From CAYQDF01 sp964416175 (GTDB lineage Bacteria; Chloroflexota; Anaerolineae; Anaerolineales; UBA4823): 28,063 bases of DNA. How positions within the stretch are numbered: position 1 is the stretch's first letter; each line of letters starts with the position of its first letter. The notes under the pieces were generated by a model that did not search any database, was not told the DNA's origin, and worked only from the letters and a program-made list of their open reading frames with translations. The stretch lies in assembly GCA_964416175.1 (NCBI GenBank), contig CAYQDF010000036.1, forward strand, positions 1 through 28,063, written 5' to 3'. This document shows, one piece after another, positions 20,896 through 28,063 of the stretch. The translations under genes were made by a program, and so were the position numbers.

Positions 20896-21165
20896 ATGTG
20901 CAGGAACATCAAGACGCTGTTCAACTTCGACCCGCCTGTGACTGACGAGGAGATTAGCTCGGCGGCGCTGCAGTACGTGCGGAAGATCAGCGGCTTCAAC
21001 GCGCCTTCCAGGGCCAACGCGGCCGCCTTCAACGCTGCCGTCGACGCGATCGCCGCGGCATCTAAAGATCTGCTCGCCTCGCTCGAGACGAACGCACCGC
21101 CGCGGGACCGCGCCGTCGAGGCAGCCCGGGCGCGCGCCCGCGCCGCCCGGCGGTTCGCCGGGTGA
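20896..21165 (+). CDS. DUF2277 family protein
   Basis: The 89-residue protein starts MCRNIKTLFNFDPPVTDEEI and continues LQYVRKISGFNAPSRAN; it ends with an Ala/Arg-rich helix (AVEAARARARAARRFAG). This is the complete and very typical pattern of DUF2277, a family of small conserved proteins with no established function. I start it at the ATG at 20896 rather than the GTG at 20890 because the family begins with MCRNI. AGGTG lies a few bases upstream. It follows the MFS gene on the same strand by 87 bp and may share its transcript. Confidence 0.92.
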   Translation: MCRNIKTLFNFDPPVTDEEISSAALQYVRKISGFNAPSRANAAAFNAAVDAIAAASKDLLASLETNAPPRDRAVEAARARARAARRFAG

Positions 21166-21212
21166 CCGGAGCCGGACCGGCCAGCCGCGCTCTCGCCGCT
21201 GAAGGCCGCCGT

Positions 21213-21258
21213 GACTGTTCCCTCGCAAGCTCGGGACTTTGACTGTGTTCCGCTCAGA
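21213..21258 (+). repeat. 46-bp dispersed intergenic repeat, copy 2
   Basis: It matches 9754-9799 at 40 of 46 positions, from GACTGTTCCCTCGCAA to TTCCGCTCAGA. It lies in the 227-bp gap between the DUF2277 and FAD oxidoreductase genes, close to a second repeat type. Confidence 0.8.
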
Positions 21259-21293
21259 CATATCCCAAGGCTATGGAAAGCCGCTCTACGTAA

Positions 21294-21336
21294 GGCAGGT
21301 TTCCAACCCTGCCGAAGGAATTTCGGGCAGGTTCCA
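21294..21336. repeat. GGCAGG hairpin repeat and half-copy
   Basis: GGCAGGTT (21294-21301) pairs with AACCCTGCC (21305-21313) with one bulge, the same design as the two hairpins at 8736-8792. A half-unit GGCAGGTTCCA follows at 21326-21336. Confidence 0.65.
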
Positions 21337-21392
21337 GGCCGCTCGTAGACTTCAGTCTGGGCCAAAAAGGTGAAAAGAACAGGAGAATTGAA

Positions 21393-22781
21393 ATGGCGTT
21401 TGAACTCAAGGAAATTACTTCACAGCTGCGCGCCGCCCTCGACGGCCGGGCGATCACGCCGGAAGACCCCGGGTATGACGCGGCGCGCACCGTCTTCTAC
21501 GGCGGGATCGACCGCCGTCCGGCAGCCGTCGCCCGCCCCAGGAACGCGGACGAGGTCGCCCGCGTGGTCTCGCTGGCGCGCCAGGCCGGGCTGGAGCTCG
21601 CCGTCCGGAGCGGCGGCCACAGCTTCGCCGGCCACAGCCTCTCCGAGGGAGGCATCGTGCTCGACCTGAAGGAGATGCGGGCGCTGGACATCGACCTCGA
21701 AAACCGCACCGCGTGGGCCGAGACCGGGCTGACGGCTGGCGAGTACACGACCGCAGCCGGGGCGCACGGCCTCGCCACCGGGTTCGGCGACACTGGCTCG
21801 GTGGGGATCGGCGGGATCACGCTGGGCGGCGGGATCGGTTTCCTCGCCCGCCAGTACGGCCTGACGATCGACGACCTGCTCGCAGCAGAGATAGTTACCG
21901 CCGACGGCCAGCTGCGCCGCGCCGACGCCGAGACGCACCCGGACCTGTTCTGGGCGCTCCGCGGCGGCGGCGGAAATTTCGGCGTGGCGACCCGCTTCCA
22001 GTTCCGGCTGCACGCGGTGGACCCGATCCTGGGCGGGATGCTCATCCTGCCGGCGACGCCCGAAGTCATCGCCGGCTTTGTCGCCGAGGCGGAGGCCGCG
22101 CCGGAAGCGCTCACGACGATCGCCAACGTCATGCCCGCCCCGCCGATGCCTTTCCTCCCCGCCGAGCACCACGGCCGGCTCATCCTCATGGCCCTGGTCG
22201 CCTGCGTCGGGGATGTCGAGGCCGGAGAGCGCGCCGTCGCGCCGTTGCGGGCGCTCGCCGCGCCGATCGCCGACATGCTGCGGCCGATGTCCTATCCGGA
22301 GATGTACCTGCCCGAAGAGGAGGGCTACCACCCGACGGCGGTCGCCCGGACGATGTTCGCCGACGCGATCGACCGCGGCGCGGCCGCAACGATCGTCGAG
22401 CACCTCCGGGCTTGCGACGCCCCGGTGCGCGTCGCCCAGCTGCGCGTCCTCGGCGGAGCGGTGGCCCGCGTGCCCGCCGAAGCCACTGCCTACCCCCACC
22501 GGGGCCGGCGGATCATGGTGAACCTGGCCGCCTTTTATGATGGCCCCGAGGACCGGGTTGCCCGGCAGGCCTGGGTCTCCGACTTCGCGGCGGCGCTCGG
22601 AAAGGGAGACGCCAGCGCCTACGTCAACTTCCTGGGCGACGAAGGCCCGGCCCGGGTCCGCGACGCTTACCCCGGGGCTACCTGGGACCGGCTGGCGGCG
22701 GTCAAGGCGCGCTACGACCCGACCAACCTCTTCCGCGTCAACCACAACATCCCGCCGGCGAACGGGGGATCTGCGCAGTAG
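21393..22781 (+). CDS. FAD-linked oxidoreductase (BBE family)
   Basis: The 462-residue protein has an FAD_binding_4 domain (about residues 40-180) with AVRSGGHSFAGHS, where H76 is the usual site of covalent FAD attachment. SVGIGGITLGGGIGFLARQY and FWALRGGGGNFGVATRF follow. A C-terminal BBE motif YDPTNLFRVNHNIPP is present. In bicovalent family members a cysteine (GxC..VG) forms a second bond to FAD; here the matching stretch is FGDTGSVGIGG with no cysteine, so a single covalent link is expected. Enzymes of this group oxidise sugars, alkaloids or polyketides with oxygen; the substrate cannot be told. There is no secretion signal. The ATG follows a GGAG-type site. Confidence 0.9.
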   Translation: MAFELKEITSQLRAALDGRAITPEDPGYDAARTVFYGGIDRRPAAVARPRNADEVARVVSLARQAGLELAVRSGGHSFAGHSLSEGGIVLDLKEMRALDIDLENRTAWAETGLTAGEYTTAAGAHGLATGFGDTGSVGIGGITLGGGIGFLARQYGLTIDDLLAAEIVTADGQLRRADAETHPDLFWALRGGGGNFGVATRFQFRLHAVDPILGGMLILPATPEVIAGFVAEAEAAPEALTTIANVMPAPPMPFLPAEHHGRLILMALVACVGDVEAGERAVAPLRALAAPIADMLRPMSYPEMYLPEEEGYHPTAVARTMFADAIDRGAAATIVEHLRACDAPVRVAQLRVLGGAVARVPAEATAYPHRGRRIMVNLAAFYDGPEDRVARQAWVSDFAAALGKGDASAYVNFLGDEGPARVRDAYPGATWDRLAAVKARYDPTNLFRVNHNIPPANGGSAQ

Positions 22782-22872
22782 AAGCCAGGCGTTACGCTGC
22801 GAGGGTTCTCCGACAACCCGCAGGACTGCCGCGAGGTCGAGTGGACCAACAACCAGAAAGGAGATGTGCGAT

Positions 22873-23235
22873 ATGTTGAATCTGAATTCTGTCATGATAG
22901 GAACAAAACAACTCAAGGCGCTGGCGACCTTCTATGAAAAGATCCTGGGAAAGCCGGCGGACATGGTCGATATTGAGAATGGCTTCTATGGCTGGCAGAT
23001 GGGAAGCGCTTATCTGTCCGTTCTGGAACATTCCGAAATGGGGGGCAAGACCAAGGACCCCGGACGGGTGATGCTGAATTTTGAAACACCCCAGGTCAAA
23101 GAGGAATTCGAGCGGATCAAAGCGCTTGGCGCTGTGGTCATACGCGCGCCCTATGAAATGGGAGGCGGGTGGATCGCGACTCTGGCTGACCCGGATGGCA
23201 ACTACTTTCAACTGATAAGCCCGATGGGACAGTAA
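22873..23235 (+). CDS. Glyoxalase/VOC-family protein
   Basis: I choose the ATG at 22873 (120 residues) because AAAGGAG lies about nine bases upstream; the ATG at 22864 touches that site. The protein is one VOC unit pair: LNLNSVMIGTKQLKALATFY and YEKILGKPADMVD at the start, and IATLADPDGNYFQLISP at the end, the typical closing motif. VOC proteins bind a metal or a small ligand such as a drug or aldehyde; this one could be a dioxygenase-like or resistance-type member, with no specific clue. Codon use is clearly less GC-rich than in the upstream oxidoreductase, which suggests it came in with the neighbouring PhnB-like gene. Confidence 0.88.
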   Translation: MLNLNSVMIGTKQLKALATFYEKILGKPADMVDIENGFYGWQMGSAYLSVLEHSEMGGKTKDPGRVMLNFETPQVKEEFERIKALGAVVIRAPYEMGGGWIATLADPDGNYFQLISPMGQ

Positions 23236-23259
23236 ATTCATGAGGCATAAATAGGAGCT

Positions 23260-23376
23260 GTGGAAAACGACCCGGTGGATGAGTTCAGCCTGCACGTCTA
23301 TCCCCTCGTGCTGGGCGGCGGCAAACGGTTGTTTCCACTTAATTTAAATAAGGAGAAACAAAAATGGACATGCTGA
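23260..23376 (+). pseudogene. C-terminal remnant of a RibD_C/dihydrofolate-reductase-like protein
   Basis: A plus-strand frame starting at a GTG at 23260 encodes NDPVDEFSLHVYPLVLGGGKRLF, the recognisable C-terminal strand and turn of RibD_C-type reductases (VDE...HP.VLGGGKRLF). The frame then runs into AT-rich sequence and stops inside the next gene. About 150 upstream residues of such an enzyme are missing. A GGAG a few bases before the GTG is probably a coincidence. It marks a deletion between the two VOC genes. Confidence 0.75.
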
Positions 23377-24287
23377 AACACAAAATCACACCCCATTTGT
23401 GGTTTGATAAAGAATCCAGGGAGGCGGCCGAGTTTTACGTCTCCGCCTTCGGGAACGGCTCAAAGATCACGCACCTCACCACCCTGCACGATACCCCCTC
23501 GGGCGATACGGACATCGTTTCGTTCGAGCTTTCCGGCCAGCCGTTCATGGCCATGAGCGCCGGACCCCTCTTCAAGTTCAACCCAGCCGTGTCTTTCATC
23601 GTAAACTTCGACCTCTCGCGGGATGAGAACGCGCGCAAGAACCTCGACGCGCTGTGGGCGAAATTATCCGATGGAGGGATGGTGCTCATGCCTCTCGATC
23701 GATATCCCTTCAGCGAACATTTCGGCTGGGTCGCGGACAGATACGGTCTCTCCTGGCAGCTCATTTTGTCTGATCCCGCCGGCGAGGAACGCCCTTTCAT
23801 CGTCCCGCATTTTCTGTTCGTCGGCGATGTGTGCGGAAAAGCGGAGGAAGCCATGAATTTCTACCGCTCCGTGTTTAAGGACACAAAACCCGGCGTTGTG
23901 TTTCGTTACGGAGAGGGTCAGGAACCAGATCGACCCGGAACGATCATGTTCGCCGATTTCATGCTGGAAGGTCAGTGGTTTGCTGCAGCGGACAGCGCAC
24001 ACCCGCACAACTTCTCCTTCAACGAAGCCGTCTCATTCATCGTACATTGCGAGAACCAGGAGGAGATCGATTATTATTGGGAGAGACTTTCCGCGGTGCC
24101 CGAAGCAGAGCAGTGCGGCTGGCTCAAAGACCAATACGGCCTCTCCTGGCAGATCGTTCCCACTGCGATGGACGCGATGATGAGCGGGGCCACCAGAGAG
24201 CAGCTCGATCGATTGACGCAGGCGTTTCTGCCGATGAAGAAACTGGATATTGCGCAGTTGCAGAAAGCATACGAGGAGATGATATAG
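23364..24287 (+). CDS. Two-domain PhnB-like VOC protein
   Basis: The 307-residue protein consists of two similar halves of the PhnB/3-dmu-9_3-mt type. ITPHLWFDKESREAAEFYVS and FGWVADRYGLSWQLILSDP form the first half; FLFVGDVCGKAEEAMNFYRS and CGWLKDQYGLSWQIVPTAM form the second. These are VOC-fold proteins without a proven reaction; the old name as a demethylubiquinone methyltransferase is not supported biochemically. The ATG follows AAGGAG. GC content is near 50 percent, well below neighbouring genes, which suggests recent transfer. The next gene begins one base after its stop. Confidence 0.9.
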   Translation: MDMLKHKITPHLWFDKESREAAEFYVSAFGNGSKITHLTTLHDTPSGDTDIVSFELSGQPFMAMSAGPLFKFNPAVSFIVNFDLSRDENARKNLDALWAKLSDGGMVLMPLDRYPFSEHFGWVADRYGLSWQLILSDPAGEERPFIVPHFLFVGDVCGKAEEAMNFYRSVFKDTKPGVVFRYGEGQEPDRPGTIMFADFMLEGQWFAAADSAHPHNFSFNEAVSFIVHCENQEEIDYYWERLSAVPEAEQCGWLKDQYGLSWQIVPTAMDAMMSGATREQLDRLTQAFLPMKKLDIAQLQKAYEEMI

Positions 24288-24288
24288 C

Positions 24289-25449
24289 ATGAGCGGAATA
24301 AGAGTATTGGTTGGCACGCGCAAGGGCGCGTTCATCCTGGCCGCGGACGCCCGGCGCGAGAAGTGGGAGGTGAGCGGCCCGCACTTTGCCGGCTGGGAGA
24401 TCTACCACCTCAAGGGCTCGCCCGTCGACCCGGACCGGCTGTACGCCTCCCAGACCAGCGGCTGGTTCGGCCAGGTGATCCAGCGCTCGAACGACGGCGG
24501 TAAGACGTGGGAAACGCCCGGCGGCGGGCTGGAAAAGACTCCCGAGGGCATGCCGCAAGGGGAAAGCAACAAGTTCGTTTATGCGGGCGAGGTCGGCACG
24601 CATCAGTGGTACGACGGCACGCAGCGCCCCTGGGAGTTCAAGCGAGTCTGGTACCTCGAACCCTCCCTGACCGACCCGGACGTGGTCTATGCCGGCGCCG
24701 AAGACGCCGCTTTATTCCGCTCCAGCAATGGCGGAGCGACCTGGCAGGAACTCCCCGGGCTGCGGCGCGTCCGGGGGGATCTCTGGCAGCCGGGCGCCGG
24801 CGGGATGTGCCTGCACACCATCCTCCAGGACCCGACCGATCCGAACCGGATCTTCGCCGCCATCTCGGCCGCGGGCGCCTTCCGCTCCGATGACGGCGGG
24901 CAGACCTGGCGGGCGATCAACCGCGGCCTGCTCTCCCGGTACGAGCTCCCCGACCCCGACGCCGAGATCGGCCACTGCGTCCACAACCTCGCCATGCATC
25001 CCGCGCGCCCGGGCGTGCTCTTCATGCAGAAGCACTGGGATGTCATGCGCACCGATGACGCCGGCGAGTCCTGGCATGAGATCAGCGGGAACCTGCCGAC
25101 CGACTTCGGATTCCCCATCGCCGTCCACGCGCACGAGCCGGACACCGTCTACGTCGTGCCCATCAAGAGCGACTCGGAGCACTTCCCGCCCGAGGGAAAG
25201 CTGCGCGTCTACCGCAGCCGGACGGGCGGGGACGAGTGGGAGCCGCTGACCAAAGGGCTGCCGCAGAAGGACTGCTACGTCAACGTGCTGCGCAGCGCCA
25301 TGGCGGTCGACTCGCTCGATCCCTGCGGCGTGTACTTCGGCACCACCGGCGGCCAGGTGTACGCCTCCGCCGACTCCGGCGACAGCTGGACGCCCATCGT
25401 CCGGGACCTCCCCGCCGTGCTGTCCGTGGAGGTCCAGACCCTGCCATGA
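24289..25449 (+). CDS. Asp-box (BNR/sortilin-like) beta-propeller protein
   Basis: The 386-residue protein has no signal peptide, so it should be cytoplasmic. It carries six Asp-box-like repeats, S-x-D-x-G-x-x-W or close: SNDGGKTWE, SSNGGATWQ, SDDGGQTWR, TDDAGESWH, SRTGGDEWE and SADSGDSWT, spread over the full length. These mark beta-propellers seen in sialidases and sortilin-like proteins, but the catalytic arginines and tyrosine of true sialidases are not recognisable. The common database label of exo-alpha-sialidase is therefore doubtful. Its stop overlaps the start of a MoaD-like gene by 4 bp, and this pairing looks like a conserved functional link (inference). Confidence 0.85.
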   Translation: MSGIRVLVGTRKGAFILAADARREKWEVSGPHFAGWEIYHLKGSPVDPDRLYASQTSGWFGQVIQRSNDGGKTWETPGGGLEKTPEGMPQGESNKFVYAGEVGTHQWYDGTQRPWEFKRVWYLEPSLTDPDVVYAGAEDAALFRSSNGGATWQELPGLRRVRGDLWQPGAGGMCLHTILQDPTDPNRIFAAISAAGAFRSDDGGQTWRAINRGLLSRYELPDPDAEIGHCVHNLAMHPARPGVLFMQKHWDVMRTDDAGESWHEISGNLPTDFGFPIAVHAHEPDTVYVVPIKSDSEHFPPEGKLRVYRSRTGGDEWEPLTKGLPQKDCYVNVLRSAMAVDSLDPCGVYFGTTGGQVYASADSGDSWTPIVRDLPAVLSVEVQTLP

Positions 25450-25742
25450 TCCGGGTCGTGCTCCCGCATCACCTGCGGACGCTGGCCCACGCCGGAAGAG
25501 AGATCGAACTCCAGGTGAACAGCCCCGCGACTCTGAGCTCGGTCCTGGATGCATTGGAGGCCCGCTACCCCATGCTGCGCGGCACGATCCGCGACCACGT
25601 CACGCAGCAGCGCCGGCCTTTCATCCGGTACTTCGCCTGCGGGGAGGACCTGTCCCTCGAGCCGCCAGACGCCCCCTTGCCCGAGGCGGTCGCCTCGGGC
25701 AAGGAACCCCTGCGGGTGGTGGGCGCGATGGCCGGCGGCTAG
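25446..25742 (+). CDS. MoaD/ThiS-like (ubiquitin-like) protein with C-terminal Gly-Gly
   Basis: The 98-residue protein begins MIRVVLPHHLRTLAHAGREI and ends VVGAMAGG. The beta-grasp fold is suggested by LSSVLDALEARYPMLRGTI, a conserved MoaD helix. The terminal Gly-Gly is the residue pair that is adenylated by MoeB/ThiF-type enzymes and then carries sulfur. No E1-like, moa or thi gene is in the window, so the activating enzyme must lie elsewhere. It overlaps the Asp-box propeller gene by 4 bp, suggesting the two proteins act together. Function could be sulfur delivery or protein tagging; neither is shown. Confidence 0.85.
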   Translation: MIRVVLPHHLRTLAHAGREIELQVNSPATLSSVLDALEARYPMLRGTIRDHVTQQRRPFIRYFACGEDLSLEPPDAPLPEAVASGKEPLRVVGAMAGG

Positions 25743-25754
25743 GCGCCAGCGGCA

Positions 25755-26633
25755 ATGAAAATCCATCTGGTCGACGGCACCTATGAACTCTTCCGCAGCT
25801 TCTACGGCGCGCCCCCGAAGAAGTCGCCCCAGGGCCGGGAGGTCGGGGCAACGCGGGGCCTGCTCAGGAGCCTGCTCGCCCTCATCACCGGATCGGGAGC
25901 AACCCACCTCGCCTGCGCTTTCGATCACGTCATAGAGTCCTTCCGCAACGACCTGTTCCCCGGGTACAAGACCGGCGAAGGCGTCGACCCGGACCTGCTG
26001 GACCAGTTCCCGCTCGCCGAAGAGGCCGCAAGCGCATTGGGGCTGGTCGTCTGGCCGATGGTCGAGTTCGAGGCGGACGACGCCCTCGCCTCAGCCGCGG
26101 CCCGGTTTGCGCCGGATCCCGCCGTCGACCAGGTCGTCATCTGCTCCCCCGACAAAGACCTGGCCCAGCTCGTCGCGGGGCGCCGCGTGGTGTGCTGGGA
26201 CCGCCGCCGGGACATCGTATATGACGAAGCCGCGGTGATCGAGAAGTACGGCGTCCCGCCGGCCTCGATCCCGGACTGGCTGGCGCTGGTCGGCGATTCG
26301 GCCGACGGCATCCCGGGCATCCCGGGCTGGGGAAGCAAATCCGCCTCCGCGGTGCTCTCCCGGTACGGACATCTCGAAGCCATCCCCGCGGATCCCCGGC
26401 AGTGGGGGCTGCCGGCCGGCCGCGCCCTCCAGCTCGCCGAGAACCTCCAGAGCCGCCGGGAGGCGGCCTTCCTTTACCGCCGCCTGGCGACCCTGCGCCG
26501 CGACGTCCCGCTGGAGCACAGCCTGACCGACCTCGAATGGCGCGGCGCACGGGAAAGGCTCCGAGATCTCTGTGAGGAGCTGGGCGACCGCGACTTTCCG
26601 GAGCGAATACCACGCTGGGCCGGGGAGCCATAG
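25755..26633 (+). CDS. 5'-3' exonuclease (FEN / PIN-like, no polymerase domain)
   Basis: The 292-residue protein is a stand-alone flap-endonuclease-type nuclease. Metal-binding acids are visible: D7 in HLVDGTYELFRSF, D56 in CAFDHVIESFR, D107/D108 in FEADDALA, D132/D134 in SPDKDLAQLV and D180/D183 in GDSADGIPG. The helix-two-turn-helix motif for DNA binding is GIPGWGSKSASAVLSRYG. It resembles the N-terminal domain of PolA but lacks the rest, like the small exonucleases found in many bacteria. It probably removes RNA primers or flaps. It begins 13 bases after the MoaD-like gene, so it belongs to the same operon, but a functional tie is not obvious. Confidence 0.92.
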   Translation: MKIHLVDGTYELFRSFYGAPPKKSPQGREVGATRGLLRSLLALITGSGATHLACAFDHVIESFRNDLFPGYKTGEGVDPDLLDQFPLAEEAASALGLVVWPMVEFEADDALASAAARFAPDPAVDQVVICSPDKDLAQLVAGRRVVCWDRRRDIVYDEAAVIEKYGVPPASIPDWLALVGDSADGIPGIPGWGSKSASAVLSRYGHLEAIPADPRQWGLPAGRALQLAENLQSRREAAFLYRRLATLRRDVPLEHSLTDLEWRGARERLRDLCEELGDRDFPERIPRWAGEP

Positions 26634-26677
26634 CGGCAGGAACTCCAGGCGCGGTTCAACTCTCCGACAATTGCATA

Positions 26678-26744
26678 TTGACGCCACGCTCTTTTTTTGT
26701 TATATTAGTCATGAATAATTGTTCATAGTGTTTACAATTGTTCA
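26678..26744 (+). promoter_or_regulatory. Promoter and operator-like repeats of the ABC binding-protein gene
   Basis: TTGACG (26678-26683) and TATATT (26701-26706) are 17 bp apart. Just downstream are ATGAA/TTCAT at 26711-26726 (an inverted repeat around the expected start) and two direct copies of ATTGTTCA (26718-26725, 26737-26744), good operator candidates. The leader of about 180 bases to 26897 contains no gene and an unusual purine run at 26789-26806. Confidence 0.68.
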
Positions 26745-26896
26745 GTCTTGAAGTGGGTCACTGGCTTTGCCGTCCATCTCTCAAGCGAGAAAGGAGGAGG
26801 AGGAGAATTCGAGAACACACGCGCGCTTGATTTCAACAACAAGCCTGTTTAGTCGCACATCAATCGCCTTCCAAGTGAGAAGGAAAGGAAATCAAG

Positions 26897-28063
26897 ATGT
26901 ACAAAAGAAGTTTCTTCGCAGCCTTCAGCCTGATTTTACTGGCAGCCATTCTCTTGAGCGCCTGCCAGCCCACCCCCACACCCCCCGTACAAACCGAAGC
27001 CCCGAGCACGCCAGGCGGTGAAGAGCCTGGACCTGCAACCACGCTGGAAGAGGCCGAACCCCAAGCGACAGAGGCGGAAACCGAAACGCCAGCCACCGAG
27101 GAGGCCGTCCAACCGCCAGCCGGCGGGTGCCCCCTGCCGGCAGCCTTTGCCGATCCAGCCAAGAAGCCGCGCGTGGCTCTGGTGCGGGAGGTCGGGGAAG
27201 GCGGCTTCATGGAGCGCTACCTGGCTGGCGCACAGTCCATGGCCGATGAACTGGGCGTCGAACTGATCGAGTCCAACGCCCGCGGCGACCAGGCCAAGAT
27301 GGTCACCATGATCGAGACCGCCATCCAGCAGCAGGTGGACGCCATCATCGTCGACCATGGCCGCACCGACACCCTCCAGCCCGCCATCGAAGAAGCCCTG
27401 GCCAGGGGCATCAAGGTGGTCACCTTCGACCTGGTGATCGAGAACCCCGCCGTGCCCGAGATCGAGCAGGATGACATGCAGATCGGCTTCACCCTCTCCA
27501 AGACCCTGGCCGCCGACCACGCCGGCAACGCCAATGTGATCTACGTCAACGTGGGCGGCTTCGCCCCGCTCGTCAAGCGCGACCGCTCCTGGCAGTCGGT
27601 CAAATGGCGCTATCAGGGGCTCAACGAAGTGGCGCAGATCGGCAATGTGACCGACAACACCGCCGCCGACACCCAGACCCGTATGGAAGCCGCCCTGAAG
27701 GAGCACCCCGAAGCCAACGCCGTCATCGCCATGTGGGACGAGTTCGCCAAGGGCGCAGTGCGCGCCATCCAGCAGGCTGGCCTCTCCGAGCAGGTCAAGG
27801 TCTACTCGGTCGACATCACCAACGAGGACATCGCCATGATGACCGAGGCGGACAGCCCCTGGGTCGCCACCGTGGCCACCGACTCCTACAACGTCGGGCG
27901 CCTGGCCGTGCGCACCGCAGCCGCGTTGATCGGCGAGGCCCAGGTGGACAAGTACCTGCTGGTCGAGCCGCAGCTGATCACCCAGGACTTCCTGGTGAAC
28001 AACAACATCACCAGCATGGACGAACTGGTCGCAGCCCTGCCCGCCCTCGGCGAGAGCCCGCTG
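26897..28063 (+). CDS. Sugar-type ABC transporter substrate-binding lipoprotein (partial at right edge)
   Basis: The frame runs open to the right edge, so 389 codons are visible. The start (MYKRSFFAAFSLILL) and lipobox LLSAC give a lipoprotein with C23, followed by a Pro/Thr/Glu-rich spacer to about residue 75. From there it is a periplasmic-binding-protein fold of the ribose/xylose class: RVALVREVGEGGFMERY, MIETAIQQQVDAIIVDHG, ARGIKVVTFDL, then EANAVIAMWDEFAKGAVRAI and VYSVDITNED. It should bind a sugar or similar ligand outside the membrane and deliver it to an ABC permease, whose genes probably follow beyond the window. AAGGAAAGG lies upstream of the ATG. The promoter is strong and carries repeats, suggesting ligand-controlled expression. 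Confidence 0.9.
   Translation, partial: MYKRSFFAAFSLILLAAILLSACQPTPTPPVQTEAPSTPGGEEPGPATTLEEAEPQATEAETETPATEEAVQPPAGGCPLPAAFADPAKKPRVALVREVGEGGFMERYLAGAQSMADELGVELIESNARGDQAKMVTMIETAIQQQVDAIIVDHGRTDTLQPAIEEALARGIKVVTFDLVIENPAVPEIEQDDMQIGFTLSKTLAADHAGNANVIYVNVGGFAPLVKRDRSWQSVKWRYQGLNEVAQIGNVTDNTAADTQTRMEAALKEHPEANAVIAMWDEFAKGAVRAIQQAGLSEQVKVYSVDITNEDIAMMTEADSPWVATVATDSYNVGRLAVRTAAALIGEAQVDKYLLVEPQLITQDFLVNNNITSMDELVAALPALGESPL

Noticed and set aside
20220..21365. A 381-residue minus-strand open frame over the MFS and DUF2277 genes
   Set aside because: Both plus-strand genes are well-supported families, and the antisense frame has no recognisable features.
22537..22872. N-terminal extension of the VOC protein
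   Set aside because: It overlaps the FAD oxidoreductase gene in another frame; AAAGGAG supports the start at 22873.
21420..22916. A 498-residue minus-strand open frame
   Set aside because: It lies opposite the FAD oxidoreductase, whose domains are unmistakable; its sequence is Arg/Asp/Gly-rich without family features.
23364..24287. Annotation as a demethylubiquinone methyltransferase
   Set aside because: The old family name is misleading; the protein has two VOC/PhnB-type halves and no SAM-binding motif.
24289..25449. Annotation as an active sialidase
   Set aside because: Asp-boxes are shared by many propellers; the arginine triad and catalytic tyrosine of sialidases could not be identified and there is no export signal.
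26767..27021. An 84-residue open frame starting with TTG in the leader of the lipoprotein gene
   Set aside because: It overlaps the lipoprotein start in another frame and lacks a suitably spaced ribosome-binding site and family resemblance.

Overview
The window looks like a chromosomal piece of a GC-rich bacterium, most plausibly of the phylum Chloroflexota (Anaerolineae-like). That assignment is an inference from gene content: paired AAA-like NTPases fused to TolB-type propellers, Thr/Pro-rich linkers behind lipobox cysteines, a HerA-type ATPase next to a RecB/Cas4-like nuclease, and a DUF2277 protein. No rRNA, tRNA or CRISPR array was seen.

Layout. Positions 1-1036 are a gene graveyard: the end of an unidentified gene, a scar joining the head of a ROK-type repressor to the tail of a GH15-like glycosidase, and a frameshifted small secreted protein. 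Positions 1050-3680 (all minus strand) form a small accessory island: a PIN toxin with a ribbon-helix-helix antitoxin, then a Phd/YefM antitoxin, a VapC toxin and a tyrosine recombinase that are probably co-transcribed. Both toxin-antitoxin promoters are readable and carry repeated operator motifs. Positions 3681-4012 are non-coding and contain a perfect 16-bp inverted repeat.

Positions 4126-10700 (plus strand) hold a TPR protein, a WYL-domain regulator, a HerA-like ATPase overlapping it by 4 bp, a PD-(D/E)XK nuclease, a possible small protein and a zinc metallopeptidase. The WYL/HerA/nuclease core is the best candidate for an undescribed DNA-processing or defence system. Positions 10805-18108 hold a second set: a secreted protein (minus), an HTH-AAA protein, a membrane-spanning AAA protein with an external propeller, a propeller lipoprotein and an ECF-type sigma factor. 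Hexamer arrays with an 11-bp period (TGACAC; Pho-box-like) lie upstream of the secreted-protein gene and the lipoprotein gene, pointing to shared control of an envelope-facing system.

Positions 18096-19353 contain a truncated MarR/SDR junction and an HxlR-SCP2 regulator whose promoter predicts a leaderless mRNA. It is divergent from an MFS exporter whose promoter is covered by a perfect inverted repeat. Positions 20896-24287 carry DUF2277, a BBE-type FAD oxidoreductase and two VOC proteins with a RibD_C remnant between them; the last part is clearly less GC-rich and looks acquired. Positions 24289-26633 are a tight operon: an Asp-box propeller, a MoaD-like protein ending in Gly-Gly, and a FEN-type exonuclease. 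The window ends inside a sugar-type ABC substrate-binding lipoprotein with its own strong promoter.
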